From: Devosia algicola
GTDB lineage: Bacteria; Pseudomonadota; Alphaproteobacteria; Rhizobiales; Devosiaceae
Length of the DNA: 64,000 bases
Direction: 5' to 3'
Assembly: GCF_028816455.1 (NCBI RefSeq)
Contig: NZ_CP118246.1
Span: forward strand, 1,860,001 to 1,924,000
Below the pieces are notes generated by a model that saw only the letters and a list, made by a program, of their open reading frames with translations, did not search any database and was not told the origin of the DNA. This document shows, piece after piece, positions 29,331-38,736 of the stretch; position 1 is the stretch's first letter; every line of letters starts with the position of its first letter. A program made the translations under genes and the position numbers.

Positions 29331-29396
29331 GCCATGGAATAGTTTAGCGGCCCATCCCGCGTGGGCCAAACGGGCACAATGCTCAGGAGGATAGCG

Positions 29397-31112
29397 ATGG
29401 GAACGAACAGCACCGCCGTAAAGGCTCTGCGGCCTTGGATCGCCAGCTATCCCGAGGGTATTGCATGGAACGCAAAAATCGACACCCGTCCGGTCCATGA
29501 ACAGGTATTGGCAGCGTGCGCGAAAAATCCTGCCGCGCTGGCGCTTGATTTCCTCGGCGGCACCACGAGCTTTGGCGATCTGGCCAAAAGAATCACGGCC
29601 TTTGCTGGCGCATTACAACAGCAGTTTGGTGTTAAAAAAGGCAGTCGCGTCGCCCTGATGCTGCCGAACACCCCCTTTTACCCAATCGCCTATTATGGAG
29701 TGCTGCGTGCGGGCGGCACCGTAGTCAACTGCAATCCGCTCTATACCGTTCACGAATTGTCTCACATTGTCGGCCATGCCGAAGCCGATGTGTTGATCAC
29801 CCTCGACCTGGCCCAGATATTTGAAAAGGCGGAAGCACTGATCAGCGCTGGCCATGTCAAATCCATGATTGTCTGTCATTTCCCGGACGCCCTGCCACTG
29901 GTCAAGAAACTGCTCTACACAGTCGTCAAACGCAAGGATTTGGCCTCGATATCCAAATCAAATGTTGCCGGAAAAATCGTAAAATTCGCCGACATGCTGG
30001 CGCGCGGCGCCCCGCCAAGCCCTGTCGTAATCGATCCGGAGAACGACATTGCGGTCCAGCAATACACCGGCGGTACCACAGGCCTGCCAAAAGGCGCGCT
30101 CCTCTCCCACGCCAATATAGCCGCCAATATGAGTCAGATCGACCATTGGGGTTGTGGTGTGTTCGCCCCACCCTCAAAAGTCGTGGCGGTGCTGCCCTTT
30201 TTTCACATATTTGCCATGACCGTGTGCATGAACGTGCCCCTGAGCAATGGCACGCCGGTCATCATGCTCCCCCGCTTTGAGCTAAAATCGCTGCTCAATC
30301 TGCTGACGCGAACCCGCGCCAATGTCATGCCCGCCGTACCGACACTGCTGGCAGCACTGGCCCGCGACAAATCGACAACGCCCGAACAATTGGCCAGCCT
30401 TGAGGTTGCCATATCGGGCGGCGCCGCCCTGCCCAACGAAATTCGCAACAGTTTTGGAAAGCTTTCCAAGGCCACGCTAGCCGAGGGTTATGGATTAACC
30501 GAAGCCTCACCTGTCGTCTGCTGTGCGGCATTGCGCGTTCCAAGCAAGCCAATGTCCATTGGCCTGCCTATTCCTGGCACCGACATCCGCTTTGTTGATG
30601 TCGATACCGGTAAACCTGTCGGCATTGGCGCGGATGGCGAATTGCAGGTCAAGGGCCCGCAGGTCATGAAAGGCTATTTCGAGGATGACGAGGGCAACCA
30701 GAGTGCCTTTATGGACGGTTGGCTGCGCACCGGAGATGTCGGCCATATGGACGAGGATGGCTATGTGTTCCTCGTTGATCGCATCAAGGACCTGATTATC
30801 TGTTCGGGCTTCAATGTCTATCCCCGTACCATCGAAGAAGCGCTGATGACCCATCCAGCCGTCGACGAAACCAATGTCATCGGCGTACCCGACAATTACC
30901 GCGGCGAAGCGCCGGTGGCCTATATAAAGCTCAAGGAGGGCCAATCGACCACGCCCGCCCAACTCAAGCAATTCCTCGAGGAAAAGCTGAACAAGATCGA
31001 GATGCCAAGGGAGTTTATCTTCCGTGACGCCCTGCCCAAGACGCTCGTTGGTAAATTGTCAAAGAAGGAACTGCGCGACGACTATGCCCGCATGAAAGCA
31101 GAAAAGTCATGA
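29397..31112 (+). CDS. fadD: Long-chain fatty acid-CoA ligase
   Basis: AMP-forming acyl-CoA synthetase, 571 residues from the ATG preceded by AGGAGG. The P-loop-like motif YTGGTTGLPKGALLSH (near residue 223), the acyl-CoA synthetase motif YGLTEASPV and the C-terminal GWLRTGDVGHMDEDGY and lysine region KTLVGKLSKKEL are all present. It activates fatty acids with ATP and CoA and so feeds the FadE-FadJ-thiolase operon encoded divergently. Its stop overlaps the merR start (ATGA), which links the catabolic gene to its probable regulator. Confidence 0.93.
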   Translation: MGTNSTAVKALRPWIASYPEGIAWNAKIDTRPVHEQVLAACAKNPAALALDFLGGTTSFGDLAKRITAFAGALQQQFGVKKGSRVALMLPNTPFYPIAYYGVLRAGGTVVNCNPLYTVHELSHIVGHAEADVLITLDLAQIFEKAEALISAGHVKSMIVCHFPDALPLVKKLLYTVVKRKDLASISKSNVAGKIVKFADMLARGAPPSPVVIDPENDIAVQQYTGGTTGLPKGALLSHANIAANMSQIDHWGCGVFAPPSKVVAVLPFFHIFAMTVCMNVPLSNGTPVIMLPRFELKSLLNLLTRTRANVMPAVPTLLAALARDKSTTPEQLASLEVAISGGAALPNEIRNSFGKLSKATLAEGYGLTEASPVVCCAALRVPSKPMSIGLPIPGTDIRFVDVDTGKPVGIGADGELQVKGPQVMKGYFEDDEGNQSAFMDGWLRTGDVGHMDEDGYVFLVDRIKDLIICSGFNVYPRTIEEALMTHPAVDETNVIGVPDNYRGEAPVAYIKLKEGQSTTPAQLKQFLEEKLNKIEMPREFIFRDALPKTLVGKLSKKELRDDYARMKAEKS

Positions 31113-31502
31113 GTCTCTCCGGGAACGACAATCGTGACCTGTTTTCCATCGCCGATCTTGCCAGGGAGTTTGGCATTTCGACGCGCGCCATTCGGTTTTA
31201 TGAATCCAAGGGCCTGTTAGCCCCAGAGCGCCTCGGCGCCACCCGCGTCTTCCGCCGTCGCGATCGTGCCCGGCTCATTCTCATCCTGCGCGGCAAGCGG
31301 CTGGGTTTTTCGCTGCGCGACATATCTGACTATTTGAGCCTTTATGACGCAAATCGCGACCGTCAGGTCAATCTCCTGGTTGAAATGGTCGATGAGCGAT
31401 TAGGCTCTCTGGAACGCCAGATGGTGGATTTGCAAACCACCATTGAGGAGCCTCAGGGAAATCCGCAAACTGGCCGAGGAACGGATCGCCAAGGCCAGCT
31501 GA
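31109..31502 (+). CDS. MerR family regulator, probably of fatty-acid degradation, one frame lesion
   Basis: A 130-residue MerR protein. The N-terminal winged helix-turn-helix is FSIADLAREFGISTRAIRFYESKGLL (residues about 12-37), followed by the RVFRRRDRARLILILRGKRLGFSL wing and a C-terminal dimerisation coiled coil. There is no metal-binding cysteine pair, so an acyl-CoA or other organic effector is more likely than a metal. GAGCCT at 31448-31453 shifts the end; one base less gives TIEELREIRKLAEERIAKAS and a stop at 31502. Coupling to fadD and the paired sites upstream suggest control of both fad units, possibly LiuR-like. Confidence 0.85.
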
Positions 31503-31505
31503 TCA

Positions 31506-31814
31506 TTATCTCCGCCCGTCCCGGCTGCGATGATGTGCGGTCAGCGGGTCTGGTTTTTTTGGTTTTTTCCAGCCTTTGGGCGGCTCAACGACTGGCATGT
31601 TGGTACCTAGCCCCATCGCACCAGGCGGCGGCTGGCTGACGACAGTAACCTCTCTGTCGGCGTCTGTCGGCGAACTGATGTCGGGCCGTTCGCCACGCAG
31701 TTGCGCAATTTCGTTACGGCACTGCGCTGCCAATTCAAAATCCATCGCCGCCGCTGCGACGCCCATACGCTTTTCCAATGCCACAATCCTGCGATGGATC
31801 GACGCCGTTGACAT
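31506..31814 (-). CDS. Small UVR-motif protein
   Basis: A 102-residue protein whose N-terminal half carries a UVR motif: a basic helix IHRRIVALEKRM followed by AAAMDFELAAQCRNEIAQLRG, the FE-AA--RDEI pattern by which UvrB and UvrC contact each other and which occurs in McsA-like adaptors. The C-terminal half is proline-rich and basic (PPKGWKKPKKPDPL) and looks disordered. It lies three bases from the merR stop in convergent orientation and just downstream of the M16 peptidase gene on the same strand. An adaptor role is possible; the actual function is unknown. Confidence 0.7.
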   Translation of the reverse strand: MSTASIHRRIVALEKRMGVAAAAMDFELAAQCRNEIAQLRGERPDISSPTDADREVTVVSQPPPGAMGLGTNMPVVEPPKGWKKPKKPDPLTAHHRSRDGRR

Positions 31815-31818
31815 GCCG

Positions 31819-34728
31819 CTACATCACCTTGCTGACAGTGAGCAGACCGGGCCGCTGCGCATTGGCCTGAGAGATCGCCGCTTCGCCGCCGAGCACAACG
31901 ACATGGCCATTTTGTGCCACCGCCTCAAGTGCATCCGCCATCGCCGCGAAATCCACCCGCCCGGCATTGAGGACCTCGTCGCGACGTTGTTGCCGCAGCG
32001 TGTCAGTCGTCCCGACCAACTCTCGCCACATCGATGAGTAACCCTTGGCATCGGGGAATTCATAGCCGTCCATATCCCCGATCACGCCAATGATCGAACG
32101 GGCAAGGTCAGCATCGCTCACAGGGGTGCGCAGCGCCATAGCCGCGCCATCATAGGTATCCAGTGTCTTGAGCAGATTCGGATCGCGATAGCTGAGGAAG
32201 GAGAAATTGCCCGACATCAGATCAAATCGACTCGATCCGCCATAGGCCCCGCCCTGCACCCGAACTTTGTCCCACAACCATGTCGTATTGAGAAACTTGA
32301 GCACGACGCTGGATGCGGCACTCAATTCAAAGCCCAGTGCCTTGAGGTTTGCGCCCTTGCCGACATAATTGACCTGGGCCGGAATGATCAACCCTTCCGA
32401 CTGTGGCTCGCAACCATTGGTCCAGGTTTTCAGAGATTCGCCGCCTTGGGGCAGGCTCTCGACAAACGCACCCACTTCACCGCGGGTGTCGCTCCAGATG
32501 CTAGCATCTGCTGTAACATTGACCACCATGTGTGAACGATTGAACAGGCTGCTTCGAACGCGCTCCAGCGCCGCTTCGACGGACGCCCAATCGCTATCGA
32601 TCCGCTTGATCAGGTCGCGCACGAAATTGAGGTAGCTGACGCCCCCGGTCAACTCGGCAACAAAGCTGGCCTCTGCAAGGCCCGACTTGAGCCTTGTATC
32701 AACGATCGAATTACCCGCCGGCACAATCCGCGCCTCATAGCCGGCCTTTTCCTCAAGCGCCATTTGCTTGAACCGGTCGCGATTATCGAGGCGCGTTGAC
32801 AGGATCATATCCCGCAAAATATCCAGCAACTCCGGTATTTTGGCCAGAACCGCTTTGCCCGAGAGGAAAAACCATGCGGCGCTATCTGTTCCGTGCTGCC
32901 GCGCCGACAGGCCACGATGCTGGCCGACGCCGCCGGTAGAGCGCCCAATCCGTTGCGTCAACGACACAAAATCTTCCTTGGCCGTCCCCATTTGTAGCAG
33001 CGCCCGGCCGAACAGCGGCAGATAGGGCAACAGATCCTGATCCAGCGAATGCAGATCAAAACCGAGGTCGAGATAGAACACACCAAGCGTTGGCAGGTCG
33101 TGATAGTAGAGTTTCGCGCCAGCCATGGTGCTCCGCTCAATTGGCACCGTGCGTACCTCTCGCGGCAGGTCCGCCAGTGTCAGTGTCGGTATCTTGGCCA
33201 CAAGATCGGGATCATCGACCGCATCCTGAATATCCTTGAGCCGTTGCGTTCCGGCAATTACGCCTTCAATATCATCCGAACTCATCGCCACTTGCACAGC
33301 CTTGAGCCGCGCCGCCTCAGCCTCGGCTTCGCGCGCATCCTGCTTGTCGTCCGCAGACAGGATAACTGTTGTGCGATGCGGGTTATCAAGGAAGCGCGCT
33401 TTGATCAGCGCCTCAAAATAGCCGTCCCCCGCCTTGGCCTTGATCGCGCCCAGCGCATCCTCGAATGCCAGCGGCGCCAGTGGATCATCGTCATGTAGCC
33501 ATGTACTCAATGCCGAAAACATCATGGCGATCCCGCGCGGGAACGATCCGGTATTGTTTTCGCGCAGGGAGAATTCAAACGTATTGATTGCCGCCTCGAT
33601 GGTCTGCCGGTCCAACCCACGTTCGCTCAGTGCTATTAGCGTATCGAGGATAAGAGGTTCCACCTTGTCGGCATCTGCCGGATCGATCCCCTTGAGGCCG
33701 AAACTTGCCATCGGCTGGCGCAGGCCGCCCGAAATGCCCCCGCCGATCAGGCTCTCGCCAAGCCCGGAGTCAGTAAGCGCCTTGCGAAATGGCGCGGCCG
33801 AATTGCCAACCAGAATATAGGACAGGAGCGCATTGGAGAGCGCCGCTATTCGGTCCGATGGCGGCTCGATCATCCAGTTGACCGTCACCATGCCGTCACG
33901 TGCCTTGCTTTCATCCTTGCTGCCCGCATAGGTAGCAACCACCTGGCGCGGCGAATTGAACCGCGGCTGCAATTGCACCTCGGCATCGACCGGCGCCCGG
34001 TCGAACTGCGAAAAATAGGCGTCCAGAATTGACAGGCGCTCATGTGCGTCATCGTCGCCCGAAAAAAATGCCCGGGCATTGGAGGGGTGATAGTATTTTT
34101 CGTGGAAGGACTTGAACTGCTTGTAGCTGAGATCTGGGATGGCCTTGGGATCACCACCCGACGACTTGCCGTAAGTCACATCGGGATAAAGCGAGCGCTG
34201 GGAGATATCACGCATCACCGCATCCGGCGAAGAAAATACCCCCTTCATTTCATTGAAAACCACGCCCTTGTAGATCAGGGGCGCATCAGGCGCCTCGGCC
34301 TCATAGTGCCAGCCCTCCTGCCGAAATGTGTCCTCCGATATCAGCGGAAAAAAGACAGCATCGAGATAGACATCCACCAGATTGTAAAAGTCCTGCAAAT
34401 TCTGGCTTGCCACCGGATAGGCGGTTTTATCGGGAAAGGTCATTGCGTTGAGAAAGGTGTTCAGCGAGCCTTTGATCAATTCGACAAATGGCTTTTTGAT
34501 CGGATATTTGCGGCTGCCACACAGCACCGAATGCTCAAGAATATGAGCAATGCCCGTCGAATCTTCCGGCGGTGTCTTGAAGGTAATACCAAACACCTTG
34601 TTTTCATCATCATTGACCAGCGACAAGACCTCTGCGCCGGTCTTTTTGTGCCTGAAAAGCTGCGCCTGCGAATTGACCTCGGCAATATGCTCATCGCGCA
34701 AAAGTTCAAATGCTGGATGGTTGGACAT
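31819..34728 (-). CDS. M16C family zinc metallopeptidase (presequence-protease-like)
   Basis: A 969-residue insulinase-family peptidase with the inverted zinc motif HILEH in STGIAHILEHSVLCGS (near residue 61) and the distal glutamate region. Two pairs of M16 domains are joined by a hinge, and the motif GVVFNEMKG and the C-terminal GGAYGGSSRFD match the PreP/Cym1 branch. PreP-type enzymes degrade short unstructured peptides inside a closed chamber. No signal peptide is seen, so it probably acts in the cytoplasm. The gene is followed by the UVR-motif gene and preceded by a GntR regulator on the same strand. Confidence 0.9.
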   Translation of the reverse strand: MSNHPAFELLRDEHIAEVNSQAQLFRHKKTGAEVLSLVNDDENKVFGITFKTPPEDSTGIAHILEHSVLCGSRKYPIKKPFVELIKGSLNTFLNAMTFPDKTAYPVASQNLQDFYNLVDVYLDAVFFPLISEDTFRQEGWHYEAEAPDAPLIYKGVVFNEMKGVFSSPDAVMRDISQRSLYPDVTYGKSSGGDPKAIPDLSYKQFKSFHEKYYHPSNARAFFSGDDDAHERLSILDAYFSQFDRAPVDAEVQLQPRFNSPRQVVATYAGSKDESKARDGMVTVNWMIEPPSDRIAALSNALLSYILVGNSAAPFRKALTDSGLGESLIGGGISGGLRQPMASFGLKGIDPADADKVEPLILDTLIALSERGLDRQTIEAAINTFEFSLRENNTGSFPRGIAMMFSALSTWLHDDDPLAPLAFEDALGAIKAKAGDGYFEALIKARFLDNPHRTTVILSADDKQDAREAEAEAARLKAVQVAMSSDDIEGVIAGTQRLKDIQDAVDDPDLVAKIPTLTLADLPREVRTVPIERSTMAGAKLYYHDLPTLGVFYLDLGFDLHSLDQDLLPYLPLFGRALLQMGTAKEDFVSLTQRIGRSTGGVGQHRGLSARQHGTDSAAWFFLSGKAVLAKIPELLDILRDMILSTRLDNRDRFKQMALEEKAGYEARIVPAGNSIVDTRLKSGLAEASFVAELTGGVSYLNFVRDLIKRIDSDWASVEAALERVRSSLFNRSHMVVNVTADASIWSDTRGEVGAFVESLPQGGESLKTWTNGCEPQSEGLIIPAQVNYVGKGANLKALGFELSAASSVVLKFLNTTWLWDKVRVQGGAYGGSSRFDLMSGNFSFLSYRDPNLLKTLDTYDGAAMALRTPVSDADLARSIIGVIGDMDGYEFPDAKGYSSMWRELVGTTDTLRQQRRDEVLNAGRVDFAAMADALEAVAQNGHVVVLGGEAAISQANAQRPGLLTVSKVM

Positions 34729-34823
34729 GAAAGGCTCACTGAAATTGAATTATTACTTTGAAGTAGGCACGGGCCAGGCACATTGCCAGTAACGCCTGAT
34801 TGATATGTCTCGGCCCAACCTTG

Positions 34824-35501
34824 CTAATGTGCCCGATCGGCGCATTCAAAATAGTCGGGAAAATCGGCGATAGTTTGTGACAGGAGCACCTCCGCGCGCG
34901 CCAGATGCTTGCGAATTTCTTTTTCGGCCAGCACCACATCGCCCGCCCCGACCGCTGCAGTGATCGCCTTATGCTCGGCGATGGCATATTCCGACGACGC
35001 CCGGCCAAGGGTCAGATACCGCACCCGATCCAGTTGAATCTTGTGATCTGCCACCAGATGCCAAGCATATTCCACCCCCGCCAGAAGTGCCAGTTGGCGA
35101 TGAAATTCTTCATCAAGTCCGTGAAAGCCCCGAATATCGCCGGCATCCGATGCTGCCTGTTGCGCGGCAATGATATTGGTCAATATCGAGATTGTGTCGG
35201 CGTGGGGATCACCCGCCACCCGGCGAACGATTTCCACCTCGATCGACTCGCGGATAAAGCGGGACTGACGCACGCCATCGGCGGAAATCTTCTTGATGAC
35301 TGTCGCCCGCTTGGGTCGGATCATCAATAGCCCTTGCTGGGAAAGGCGAATAAACGCCTCACGCACCGGTTGGCGCGATACGCCATGCCGACTGGCAATA
35401 TCACTCTCGGAAATCACGTCACCGGGCTTGAGCGCCATGGTGACTATGTCGTCCCGCAATGAAGCAACAATGCGACCGGCCATGGTTTCAGGGAGTCTCA
35501 C
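34824..35501 (-). CDS. GntR family regulator, FCD (FadR) subfamily
   Basis: A 225-residue regulator starting at GTG (an internal ATG at MAGRIV is an alternative). The N-terminal winged helix includes LKPGDVISESDIASRHGVSRQPVREAFIRLSQQGLL, the GntR signature. The C-terminal all-helical FCD domain includes FHGLDEEFHRQLALLAG and AIAEHKAITAAVGAGD, with histidines that in the family bind a metal used to hold organic acids. It lies upstream of the M16 gene, 95 bases away; no obvious catabolic target is adjacent. The ligand is unknown. Confidence 0.88.
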   Translation of the reverse strand: MRLPETMAGRIVASLRDDIVTMALKPGDVISESDIASRHGVSRQPVREAFIRLSQQGLLMIRPKRATVIKKISADGVRQSRFIRESIEVEIVRRVAGDPHADTISILTNIIAAQQAASDAGDIRGFHGLDEEFHRQLALLAGVEYAWHLVADHKIQLDRVRYLTLGRASSEYAIAEHKAITAAVGAGDVVLAEKEIRKHLARAEVLLSQTIADFPDYFECADRAH

Positions 35502-35574
35502 TCAGCACCTTGCCGACCCTTCCATTCAAGATGAGCCAGAGGCTTAGCCCAGATCGGTTTGCAGGTCGACAGGG

Positions 35575-36054
35575 TTAGTCCTCGACCGACGCAAGCATGC
35601 CAGCATAAACACCTGGCGTTGAATGCGGAATGATCATCGCGTCAAGCCGCTTCTGGTAGAAGGCGACTGGGCCCGGAGCGCCGATGACGCCATAGCCATA
35701 CCCCGCCTCGCGCATGGCGCGCAGCGTGGCAATCAACAGCACTTCGCCAATGCCCTGCCCCCGTTGATCCTCCGCCACCCCCGTTGGCCCGAAAAATCCC
35801 TTTGCCGTTGTGTCGTAACACGCAAAACCTGAAATCTGCCCGCCGCGAACCGCCAATAGGCAGGTAACCGGCATCTGCGCCAAACCGTGCATTGCCTCCG
35901 ACGCCCAGATCTCACTGAAGTGCTCCCGAATCCAAGCCAAAACCACATGGCCCTCGGGCGGCAACGCCCTGCGGATCACCACGCCAGCGTCGCGCACCCT
36001 TGCCTCCGCTTCAAATACCGGCAAATCATATAGCCGAACCAGTAAATCGCTCAT
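35575..36054 (-). CDS. GNAT family N-acetyltransferase
   Basis: A 159-residue acetyltransferase. The acetyl-CoA binding loop is visible as GVAEDQRGQGIGEVLLIATLRAM (motif A, R/Q-x-x-G-x-G/A), with the preceding strand KGFFGPTG and the C-terminal AFYQKRLDAM. The start MSDLLVRLYDL is preceded by GGAGGG; the open frame extends upstream without support. The substrate cannot be deduced. It is divergent from the HerA-like ATPase gene. Confidence 0.85.
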   Translation of the reverse strand: MSDLLVRLYDLPVFEAEARVRDAGVVIRRALPPEGHVVLAWIREHFSEIWASEAMHGLAQMPVTCLLAVRGGQISGFACYDTTAKGFFGPTGVAEDQRGQGIGEVLLIATLRAMREAGYGYGVIGAPGPVAFYQKRLDAMIIPHSTPGVYAGMLASVED

Positions 36055-36239
36055 CACACCCTCCAAACACACAGGCACTGATATCATGGTGGCGGCGTTC
36101 ACCGAAAGAGCGACCAAGCCAACTGTGAGTTGAGCCCTTTTGGTGGTCCTCAACCCCGCTAACAGCTGCTAGGATCAGATCGAACCAAGCCGTGCATTGA
36201 GTCTCCCGGCGGGACCTGATAGCCGCAGACGGAGATGCA

Positions 36240-37750
36240 ATGAAAGTCGATATCGACATGGGCGCAACCAAGGTCGCCGCGTCCGCCATGCTCGATCTCG
36301 AAGAGTTGCTGGCGACACGACTGTTGGTACAAGGCAATTCGGGTTCGGGGAAATCGCACCTGTTGCGCCGGCTGCTTGAACAAAGCGCGCCATGGGTTCA
36401 GCAGGCCATCATTGATCCCGAGGGCGATTTTGTAACCCTGGCCGAAAAATTCGGTCATGTGGTTGTTGATGCCGCGCGCACCGAGGCCGAACTGACCCGC
36501 ATCGCTGGCCGTATCCGCCAGCATCGTGTTTCCGTGGTCCTCAACCTTGAAGGGCTCGACGTCGAGCAACAAATGCGCGCCGCTGCCGCATTTCTGGGCG
36601 GCATGTTTGATGCCGACCGTGACTACTGGTATCCGGTACTCGTCGTTGTCGATGAAGCCCAATTGTTCGCACCCGCTGTTGGCGGCGAAGTGAGCGACGA
36701 AGCGCGAAAACTATCGCTTGGCGCGATGACAAATCTTATGTGTCGCGGGCGAAAGCGCGGTCTGGCCGGTGTCATCGCCACCCAGCGCCTGGCCAAATTG
36801 GCCAAGAATGTCGCGGCCGAAGCCTCCAATTTCCTCATGGGCCGCACATTTCTTGATATCGACATGGCGCGCGCCGCCGACTTGCTGGGCATGGAGCGGC
36901 GACAGGCAGAACAGTTCCGCGATTTGGCACGCGGCTGTTTTGTCGCTCTTGGGCCTGCACTATCGAGACGCCCGTTGCCGATCACCATTGGGGCGGTCGA
37001 AACCTCGGCACGTTCCACCAGCCCCAAGGCTCACACCGCTTCCCAATGCACCAATAGATGCCCAGGATCTGATTTTCACCCCCGGCCCCGAAGAAACCCG
37101 CGCCATGGTGCGCCGTCCACCACCGCCTGCGCCAACGCCAACTGCCGATATCCTCGCCCAGCTCAACAAGCCGCGCGTCGATGTAACAACCCAATCCCAG
37201 ACTTTATTCCCCGAAATTGACCAAGCTGAACGCGATGCGCTTATTGACGCGGTCATGGTCGAGCCTGCTCAGCGATCCAGATGCCAGCTTCCGCACGGTC
37301 GCAGTGCTCTATCAGGACTTTCTCGTCCGCTGCCGCATCCGGCGCGTGCCCGGAGAAACAATCGACCTGCCCGCCTTCAAGCGCCGCCTTGCCATGGCGC
37401 GCGTCGATCTGGATCAGGAAACCGCGACCAGCGAGACCTGGCAGCAGGCGCTGGCACTTTCCGAGTCACTAACCGACGATATTCAGGGCGTTTTCCTGGT
37501 CCTGGCACAGGCCGCCGTTACCAGCGCGCCCTGCCCGTCGGATCTCACGCTGGCGCGCATTTATGGCAGCCATTCTGCCAGTCGGGCTCGGCGTTTGCTA
37601 ACCTATTTCGAGGAGCGCGGTCTGCTCGTGATTCGCCTCGATTTCCGTAACAACCGGGTCGTTGCCCTACCCGATCTTGACTGCGAGACGGCCCCCGGCG
37701 ATCCCAACGGCCCCGATAATCTGGCCGAGGATCGCTCCGCAGCAGAATAG
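36240..37750 (+). CDS. HerA/FtsK-like ATP-binding protein (DUF87 type), two frame lesions
   Basis: A 502-residue protein after repair. The N-terminal ATPase core has Walker A VQGNSGSGKSHLLRR (near residue 35), Walker B PVLVVVDEAQLFAP and the sensor region GVIATQRLAKL, the pattern of HerA and related DUF87 ATPases. Lesions at 37027-37032 and 37261-37266 (repair gives SPKLTPLP and VELLSDPDASF) hide a C-terminal half of some 230 residues. This half has a proline-rich linker, then a helical region ending in a winged-helix-like segment (PSDLTLARIYGSHSASRARRL). There is no adjacent nuclease, so it is not a standard HerA-NurA pair. Confidence 0.82.
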
Positions 37751-37773
37751 CGCCATGCCCGAGCCCGATCTAG

Positions 37774-38643
37774 TCAGCGTTTGAACAGTGCCTTATAGCC
37801 AAACGTGCGCGCGGTGCCGGGTTTGAGCATCAGCGCATAGGGGCGGTGCATAATATCGTTGCTTCCATTCATTTTTGCCGCCGTGCCATGCCAGGGTTCA
37901 ATGCACAAAAACGGCGCCCCGCGCTTGGTCCACAGAGCCAGATTGGGCAAACCCGACCACGAGAACTCGATGCGCTGTCCGCCCGCTACCCCATAGACAA
38001 GACTGTCGCCTGCGCCTTCAGAAAAGATCATGGCGTCCTCGGCAAACAATCCCGCCTCCAGCCTCAAACGTCCAGCCCGAAACGGAGAGGGTTGGCGTTG
38101 CGTGGTAAGCAAACCATTGTGAAGGCGTTGCAAGGCAGGTGCCGCATCGCCCGACAATCTGATCTCATGTACTTTTCCTTCTGCCCCCGGCAGCGGCCAC
38201 ACAAAAGCGGGATGATAACCAAACTGAAATGGCATCCCCCGCTCGTCCATATTGGTGATCGTGGACGTGACCGATATGCCAGCACCAACCAGCCGGTACT
38301 CAACCTGCAGGCGAAACTGAAAGGGATATTGCGCCAGCGTTTCATCGTCAGCTTCAAGCCGATATTGGCAATAGTCGGCATCAGCCTGAATTAGTTCAAA
38401 ATTTTTGCGGCGAGCGAACCCATGCGAGGCCATGGCAAAATTTTTACCCTCAATCCCGATCATGTCGCTCGGGGTTTTTCCCACGATCGGAAACAGGACT
38501 GGCGCACGACCCGTCCAATATTTCTCGTCGCCATGCCATAGCCATTCGCTGCCATCGGCTCCGGTAATCGATTGCAACTCCGCACCCAACGCCGCGACGG
38601 CAACGCTGATATGCCCGTTATCAAGCCGAACTGATTGGTCCAT
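37774..38643 (-). CDS. Aldose 1-epimerase family protein (LacX-like)
   Basis: A 289-residue galactose-mutarotase-fold protein. Recognisable blocks are GSEWLWHGDEKYWTGRAPVLFP near the N-terminus, the HGFARRKNFEL stretch and FQFGYHPAF with the conserved histidine, then ALWTKRGAPFLCIEPWHG near the end, a set typical of the LacX/YihR branch. The reaction is probably anomer interconversion of a hexose or a phosphorylated hexose. It is convergent with the ATPase gene and divergent from hrpB, with no sugar pathway next to it. Confidence 0.87.
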   Translation of the reverse strand: MDQSVRLDNGHISVAVAALGAELQSITGADGSEWLWHGDEKYWTGRAPVLFPIVGKTPSDMIGIEGKNFAMASHGFARRKNFELIQADADYCQYRLEADDETLAQYPFQFRLQVEYRLVGAGISVTSTITNMDERGMPFQFGYHPAFVWPLPGAEGKVHEIRLSGDAAPALQRLHNGLLTTQRQPSPFRAGRLRLEAGLFAEDAMIFSEGAGDSLVYGVAGGQRIEFSWSGLPNLALWTKRGAPFLCIEPWHGTAAKMNGSNDIMHRPYALMLKPGTARTFGYKALFKR

Positions 38644-38736
38644 TCCGTGTCCTCTTGCCCGCGGCTATTGAACACATATCAACTCGATAAAACAGGGCCT
38701 CTTGTTCTCATGGCCCTTTTTGGCCATGACAGTGCC

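Larger units (their letters stand above)
29073..29396. promoter_or_regulatory. Divergent promoter region between fadE and fadD
   Basis: These 324 bases hold no credible gene. They contain two similar 16-bp inverted-repeat sites (29228-29243 and 29315-29330), one nearer fadE and one nearer fadD. The fadD ribosome site AGGAGG lies at 29385-29390. I did not find a convincing -35/-10 pair for either direction. Confidence 0.6.

Noticed and set aside
36240..37750. HerA-NurA DNA-repair or antiphage module
   Set aside because: No nuclease or other defence gene adjoins the ATPase; neighbours are an acetyltransferase and an epimerase.
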